A stretch of 64,000 nucleotides of DNA from Myxococcaceae bacterium (GTDB taxonomy: Bacteria > Myxococcota > Myxococcia > Myxococcales > Myxococcaceae): NCBI GenBank assembly GCA_016793095.1, contig JAEUJQ010000078.1, positions 1-64,000 on the forward strand, given 5' to 3'. The notes below the pieces were generated by a model. It ran no database searches. It was not told the DNA's origin and saw nothing but the letters and a program-made list of their open reading frames with translations. Numbering within the stretch: the first letter of the stretch is position 1; every line of letters starts with the position of its first letter. This document shows, piece by piece, positions 59,940-64,000 of the stretch. The position numbers were made by a program, and so were the translations under genes.

Positions 59940-62465
59940 TCATTGCTGCACGCAGTACAGCCGCGCGTTCGCCGTGTCGCAGGTCGTCAAGGCGTGGTTG
60001 GTCCACGTCTGGTCTGCGAACGACAAGCGTCCCGCGAGGCCGTTCACGGCGCTGCTGGCCGACGTCCAGTTGTTGCAGGTGCTGCCCGCGGCGCCGCCGT
60101 TGTTGACGGTGCCGGTCCACACGGGCCCTGAGGTCACCACGCCCGCGACGGTCAACAGCACGGACTGGTCGAGGGAGCCGTCGGTGAGGTCGGAGAACGT
60201 GTCGGCGATCTTCTCGCGGTTGTAGCGGACGTAGGGCAGCGGGTGCTGCGTCATGCGCTGCGCCGCCGACTGGCCGCCGGTGCCGCCGGTCGAGAGCCAC
60301 GCGCGGAAGGTCGCTCCGGGTGCGAACCAGCCCGACGCGTTGGCCTCGGCCTGGCAGAGCGCGTCAGCCGTCGCGAGTCCGCCGATGTTCCCGTTCATCT
60401 GTGCGGTCGAGACGAAGATGGTCTTCGTCACCTGGCACGAGCCGTTGTTGCAGATGGCGCGCACGGCGGGGTCGCTCTCGTTGCACTGGAAGTTCGCGGA
60501 GCACGTCGAGGGGCACGCCGCGCCGGTGCCGCCGCAGCGGAAGGCGTTGGCGGGGCCGCAGGTCGTGGTGGCGCCGAGGAAGAGGTCTCCGGGGCAGGTG
60601 TTGCTCGTGCCGGTGCACGTCTCGGACTGGTCGCACACGCCCTGCGAGGCGCGACAAACGAAGGTGCTGGGCCGCAGCACGTCGGCGGGGCAACTGGTCG
60701 CCAGGCCGCTGCAGGTCTCCGGGGCGTCGCAGGCGCCGGTCGCCGCGCGACAGACGGTGCCCTGTGGTTGGTAGTCGTCAATGGGACAGAGCCCGTTGGT
60801 GCCGGGGCAGGACTCGGCGCGGTCGCAGGGGCCCACGGCGGCGCGACACACCGTGGTGGAGGGAGCGAACGCGTTGTTGGGGCAGAGTGCCGCAGTGCCG
60901 GTGCAGGTCTCGGCCACGTCGCAGGGGCCGTTCTGTGGGCGGCACACGACGCCCGCATCGACGAATTGGTCCGTAGGACAGGCGCCGACGAGGCCGTCGC
61001 AGAGCTCGGGCACGTCACACCCGAAGCTGGCCGCGCGGCACGAGGTGCCCGCAGGCCTGACGGCGTCGGCGGGACAGTCGACGTTGCTGCCCGTGCAGTT
61101 CTCGGCGACGTCGCAGGTGCCTACCGAGGCGCGACAGGTGGTGGTCGCGGGGCGGAGCTGGTCCGCCGGGCAGTCGGCGCTGCTGCCGTTGCACAGCTCG
61201 GCGAGGTCGCAGACGCCGGCGCTCGCGCGGCACTGGGTCCCCATGGGCGAACGGGCATCGGGCGGGCAGGCGGGAATCAGGCCGTTGCACGTCTCGGCCG
61301 GGTCGCAGGCGCCGGCGCTCGCGCGGCACTGCGTACCAGTGGAGAGGAGCAGGTCGGGCGGACACAGCGCCGACGCGCCGGTGCAGCTCTCAGCGACGTC
61401 ACAGACGCCCAGGCTCGCGCGGCACTGCACGCTGGGAGGCTGGAACTGATTGGTCGGGCAGGCGGGCGACACGCCGTCACACACCTCGGCGACGTCGCAG
61501 CTGCCAGCCGAGGCGCGACACGAGATGCCCGCCGGTGCGATGCGCTGGGTGCACGTGCCGGCCTGGCAGAAGTCGTCGAGGTCGCACGGACCGGTCGAGG
61601 GACGGCACAGCGTCGAGGAAGGCCGGGGCACACACTGGCCACCGCCGCTGCAGACGCCGGTGTTGCACGAAATGACCGAGCCTTCGCACTCGTTGTCCGG
61701 GTCGGTGTTCGCGCTCACCGGTGCGCAGGTGCCGGTGGGCTGACCCGTCTTCGCCGCCACGCACGCCATGCAGGTGCCGCCGCACGCGGTGTTGCAGCAG
61801 ACGCCGTCGACGCACGAGCCGCTCTGACACTCGGAGCCGCTCGAGCACATGGCGCCGTTCCCGAGCGTCCCTGAGCCACCACCGGCTGAGCCACCACCGG
61901 CTGAGCCACCACCCGCCGAGCCACCACCGGCTGACCCACCACCCGCCGAGCCACCACCCGCCGAGCCACCACCCGCCGAGCCACCACCCGCCGAGCCTCC
62001 GCCCTCTGCGCTGCCGCCAGCATCACCGCCGCCTGAGGCTCCACCCGCAGCTCCGCCACCCGAGGACCCGCCAGCGTCGCCGCCGCCCGCAACGCCTCCA
62101 CCCGACGTGCCGCCAGCGACGCCACCGCCCGCGACGCCACCGCCCGAAGCGCCTCCCGCGACGCCACCGCCCGAAGCACCTCCCGCGACGCCGCCGCCCG
62201 AAGCGCCTCCCGCGACGCCACCGCCCGAAGCACCTCCCGCGACGCCACCGCCCGAAGCACCTCCCGCGACGCCACCGCCCGAAGCACCTCCCGCGACGCC
62301 ACCAGCCGCCGTGCCGCCGCCAGACGTGCCGCCGCCGCTCGTCGAGGCGCCGCCAGCCGCAGGACCGCCGCCAGCACCGGCGTCTTCAACCGTCGAGGGC
62401 GCTCCGCAGGCCGCCAACACGACGAGGCCGACACACGTCACCACACACCGGAAGGGAGTTCGCAT
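59940..62465 (-). CDS. Lipoprotein with disintegrin-like repeats and a DUF1554 domain
   Basis: 841 aa from ATG 62465. Lipobox LAAC with Cys20. A Gly/Ala/Ser linker covers about 30-200. A Cys-rich head (MCSSGSECQSGSCVDGVCC) is followed by 11 repeats of about 33 residues with six Cys: C-R-A-S-x-G-x-C-D-x-A-E-x-C-x-G-x-x-x-x-C-P-x-D. This is the core pattern of ADAM-type disintegrin domains (CRxxxxECDLPE.C.G.S..CP.D). The C-terminus is a DUF1554 module (IFVSTAQMNGNIGG, CNNWTSASS, LYCVQQ). Probably an elongated surface binding protein; ligand unknown. Confidence 0.85.
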   Translation of the reverse strand: MRTPFRCVVTCVGLVVLAACGAPSTVEDAGAGGGPAAGGASTSGGGTSGGGTAAGGVAGGASGGGVAGGASGGGVAGGASGGGVAGGASGGGVAGGASGGGVAGGASGGGVAGGGVAGGTSGGGVAGGGDAGGSSGGGAAGGASGGGDAGGSAEGGGSAGGGSAGGGSAGGGSAGGGSAGGGSAGGGSAGGGSAGGGSGTLGNGAMCSSGSECQSGSCVDGVCCNTACGGTCMACVAAKTGQPTGTCAPVSANTDPDNECEGSVISCNTGVCSGGGQCVPRPSSTLCRPSTGPCDLDDFCQAGTCTQRIAPAGISCRASAGSCDVAEVCDGVSPACPTNQFQPPSVQCRASLGVCDVAESCTGASALCPPDLLLSTGTQCRASAGACDPAETCNGLIPACPPDARSPMGTQCRASAGVCDLAELCNGSSADCPADQLRPATTTCRASVGTCDVAENCTGSNVDCPADAVRPAGTSCRAASFGCDVPELCDGLVGACPTDQFVDAGVVCRPQNGPCDVAETCTGTAALCPNNAFAPSTTVCRAAVGPCDRAESCPGTNGLCPIDDYQPQGTVCRAATGACDAPETCSGLATSCPADVLRPSTFVCRASQGVCDQSETCTGTSNTCPGDLFLGATTTCGPANAFRCGGTGAACPSTCSANFQCNESDPAVRAICNNGSCQVTKTIFVSTAQMNGNIGGLATADALCQAEANASGWFAPGATFRAWLSTGGTGGQSAAQRMTQHPLPYVRYNREKIADTFSDLTDGSLDQSVLLTVAGVVTSGPVWTGTVNNGGAAGSTCNNWTSASSAVNGLAGRLSFADQTWTNHALTTCDTANARLYCVQQ
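61855..62400 (-). repeat. Tandem repeats encoding the GGG/AGG linker
   Basis: Two periodicities are visible on the minus strand: a 15-base unit encoding GGGSA (61855-62010) and a 27-base unit encoding GGGVAGGAS, with about seven near-identical copies (62110-62310, plus-strand core GCGACGCCACCGCCCGAAGC). Third-position changes dominate, so length change without frame shift is likely. Confidence 0.85.
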
Positions 62466-62512
62466 GTGCTGTATCCAGCGAGCGACTTCTTCGGATCACC
62501 GTGCGTGAAGGC

Positions 62513-63844
62513 TCAGCGAAGGCAGCCCCGCCACGCCCCCACCGCAGCCTCGGGAATCACGACGTTATCGACGAGGCCCTCGAAGCAGGTCGGGGAGACC
62601 GCCACGCCGTAGAAGAACGTGCCGCCCAGCGGCCCCTGGAACTCGACGCAGAAGTTCCGCTGGCCCGGCGCCTGGTCCCACACGCTGGGCACGCCGGCGT
62701 CGTTAGCGACCCCGGCGTCGGCCTCGACCCACAGGGTCTCACCCGAGAGCGAGGGCGGAGTGCACTGCGAGTACGAGGTGAGCATGGTGCCGTAGCAGAC
62801 GAGCGCGTCCATCACCCGCGGTGGAGCGAGGGGTACGGCCTGGGGGCCGATGGGGGTGAGGCCGACGACGACCCGGGCCGAGTCGTTCGCGCTGTTGCCA
62901 TCGAGCGAGGTGGTGGTCGCGCTCGCAGTCAGGGCGCGCGCGCCGAGCGGAGTCATGGGCCAGGCCACCGTGATGGGCACGAGGTGGCGGGCTCCGACAT
63001 CGAGCAGGCCCGCGTCACAGGCGAGCTGGGTCGCGCTGACTGGCGCACAGCCGGGCGCGCTGATCAGGCTGACACCGGCCGGCAGGGTGACCAACGCGCC
63101 CACCGACGACGCGGAGCTTCCGCCGAGGTTTTCGAGAATGACGGTGCTGGTGGTCGAGGCGCCCTGCTCGATGCATCGCGGGCACGCCAGCGTCACCGAC
63201 ACGTCGGCCGGGCCGCCGTCACTCGCGAAGCCTCCGCCGGTCGAGCCGCCAGCGATGCCGCCTGACGCTCCACCGGAACTCCCGCCGCCAACGCCGCCCG
63301 ACGCGCCACCGGCGACACCGCCGCCGACGCCGCCAGACGCTCCGCCGGAACTCCCGCCGCCAGCGCCGCCCGACGCGCCACCGGCGACGCCGCCGCCGGA
63401 GGCTCCGCCGGAACTCCCGCCGCCAGCGCCGCCCGACGCGCCACCGGCGACACCGCCGCCAGAGGCCCCACCGGAACTCCCGCCCCCAACGCCGCCTGAC
63501 GCTCCGCCGGAACTCCCTCCGCCAACGCCGCCCGACGCTCCGCCGGAACTCCCGCCGCCAACGCCGCCCGACGCGCCTCCGCCAACGCCGCCCGACGCGC
63601 CTCCGGCGACGCCTCCAGAGGCTCCACCGGCGACACCGCCCCCGACGCCTCCCGCCGCACCGCCAGCGCGCGCCCCGCCACCCGCGAGTCCTCCAGCGCC
63701 ACCGCCATCGACACCATCGAGTACGCCCGCATCCCCAGCGCGCGGGTTCGCGCCAATCACGACGACCTCGGAGCAGGCGACCGCGAAGACGCCCAGCAAC
63801 CAGGCGCCGCGCAGCCCACCCTGCCTCGACGCGCCGGGCCTCAT
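62513..63844 (-). CDS. Lipoprotein with GGSSGG linker and a CARDB/DUF11-like domain
   Basis: 443 aa. ATG 63844 is chosen over GTG 63859 because it lies one base after the stop of the upstream gene (TGAGATG), so translation is coupled. Lipobox FAVAC with Cys24, then SEVVVIGANPRAGDAG. About 150 residues of GGSSGGASGGVGGG repeats follow. Residues about 215-310 form a beta-sandwich of the CARDB/DUF11 type (STVILENLGGSSASSVGALV, LVPITVAWP). The C-terminal part has four Cys and ends WRGCLR. Surface protein; function unknown. Confidence 0.8.
   Translation of the reverse strand: MRPGASRQGGLRGAWLLGVFAVACSEVVVIGANPRAGDAGVLDGVDGGGAGGLAGGGARAGGAAGGVGGGVAGGASGGVAGGASGGVGGGASGGVGGGSSGGASGGVGGGSSGGASGGVGGGSSGGASGGGVAGGASGGAGGGSSGGASGGGVAGGASGGAGGGSSGGASGGVGGGVAGGASGGVGGGSSGGASGGIAGGSTGGGFASDGGPADVSVTLACPRCIEQGASTTSTVILENLGGSSASSVGALVTLPAGVSLISAPGCAPVSATQLACDAGLLDVGARHLVPITVAWPMTPLGARALTASATTTSLDGNSANDSARVVVGLTPIGPQAVPLAPPRVMDALVCYGTMLTSYSQCTPPSLSGETLWVEADAGVANDAGVPSVWDQAPGQRNFCVEFQGPLGGTFFYGVAVSPTCFEGLVDNVVIPEAAVGAWRGCLR
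63190..63700 (-). repeat. Low-complexity repeat encoding the GGSSGG linker
   Basis: Repeats of 24-33 bases read on the minus strand as VGGGSSGGASGG and relatives, with plus-strand core GCTCCGCCGGAACTCCCGCC seen several times. Same construction as the other linker genes in the window. Confidence 0.85.
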
Positions 63845-63845
63845 C

Positions 63846-64000
63846 TCAGGGAGCGACACCTTCGAGCAGGCGGTTCACCCGCTCGGCGAGTGGTCCTGCG
63901 CCGTCACGGCCCGCCAGCTTCGCCCCCAGCGCCTTCGCCTCATCGCGCCGACCCGCGTGCACGAGGGCCTCGAGGCGCAACAGCTCGGCCTCGGTCGCCA
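63846..64000 (-). CDS. 3' end of a TPR-like protein (truncated by the window edge)
   Basis: The last 51 codons of a minus-strand gene: ATEAELLRLEALVHAGRRDEAKALGAKLAGRDG (in pieces EAELLRLEALV and GRRDEAKALGAKL) and AERVNRLLEGVAP, then TGA. The helix pattern and the RRDEA..LG phrase are typical of the TPR-like tail of myxobacterial tetratricopeptide proteins. The start lies beyond the window. Its stop is one base before the next ATG. Confidence 0.6.
   Translation of the reverse strand, partial: ATEAELLRLEALVHAGRRDEAKALGAKLAGRDGAGPLAERVNRLLEGVAP

Noticed and set aside
57604..60225. An 873-codon open frame opposite the MFS and flanking genes
   Set aside because: Spans two unrelated minus-strand genes and is His/Arg/Glu-rich without any domain.
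60243..61874. A 543-codon open frame opposite the disintegrin-repeat gene
   Set aside because: Shadow of the Cys-rich repeats; translation is Ala/Gly/Arg-rich and repetitive with no start signal.

Overview
The window is very GC-rich, densely coding DNA with the style of a Myxococcota (myxobacterial) chromosome. Supporting signs are many lipoproteins with long Gly/Ser/Ala linkers, a eukaryote-like Ser/Thr kinase, a CHASE2 adenylate/guanylate cyclase, a DUF2330 protein, Cys-rich repeat lipoproteins, kelch lipoproteins and GTG starts. This assignment is inference from gene content; no rRNA or tRNA gene was seen.

Layout. 0.2-9 kb: a plus-strand surface and signalling cassette with an LPP20-like lipoprotein, a DUF4384-like secreted protein and a caspase-like peptidase. 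It is followed by three lipoproteins that share one N-terminal headpiece (two carry kelch propellers) and a Cys-rich secreted protein whose paralogue lies on the other strand at 0.2-1 kb. 9-13 kb: CHASE2 cyclase plus a PDZ protein with carboxypeptidase-regulatory folds. 13-20.5 kb: small lipoprotein, unknown proteins, a nucleotidyltransferase with a likely partner, M1 aminopeptidase, SDR, and remnants of an Rpn-type nuclease gene with a local duplication. 20.5-27.7 kb (minus): Ser/Thr kinase and a tightly overlapping five-gene envelope export operon (LolA-like, two FtsX-like permeases, ATPase, outer-membrane barrel). 27.8-30.2 kb: MscS channel, ComF, secreted protein. 30.2-33.8 kb: a lipoprotein with 26 Stig1-like repeats. 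34.8-38.4 kb (minus): proA, rsfS and rlmH among small lipoproteins. 38.7-40.6 kb: a lipoprotein joining a collagen-like stalk, a beta-sandwich and an octaheme HAO-like cytochrome. 40.8-45.9 kb: a cluster of unknown proteins (acidic three-module protein, two Zn-ribbon proteins, a frameshifted GyrA-like fragment). 46-50 kb: DUF2330 protein, DUF1554 lipoprotein, second nucleotidyltransferase pair. 50-60 kb: pta with a dCMP-deaminase-like gene, GNAT, a large alpha/beta-hydrolase lipoprotein, a GIDE-domain protein and an unusually long MFS exporter. 60-64 kb: two more large linker lipoproteins, one with 11 disintegrin-like repeats, and the tail of an upstream TPR-like gene.

Functionally the window is dominated by cell-envelope and surface biology: about a dozen lipoproteins built as signal peptide, Cys-rich or low-complexity stalk, and a binding domain, plus one envelope export operon. 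Central metabolism and translation are represented only by proA, pta, the deaminase, rsfS and rlmH. The strongest candidates for something undescribed are the stalked octaheme cytochrome, the caspase/DUF4384 cassette with its shared-headpiece lipoproteins, and the 40.8-45.6 kb cluster with the isolated gyrase-A-like segment. Several genes show apparent single-base frameshifts, which may be true decay or sequence errors.
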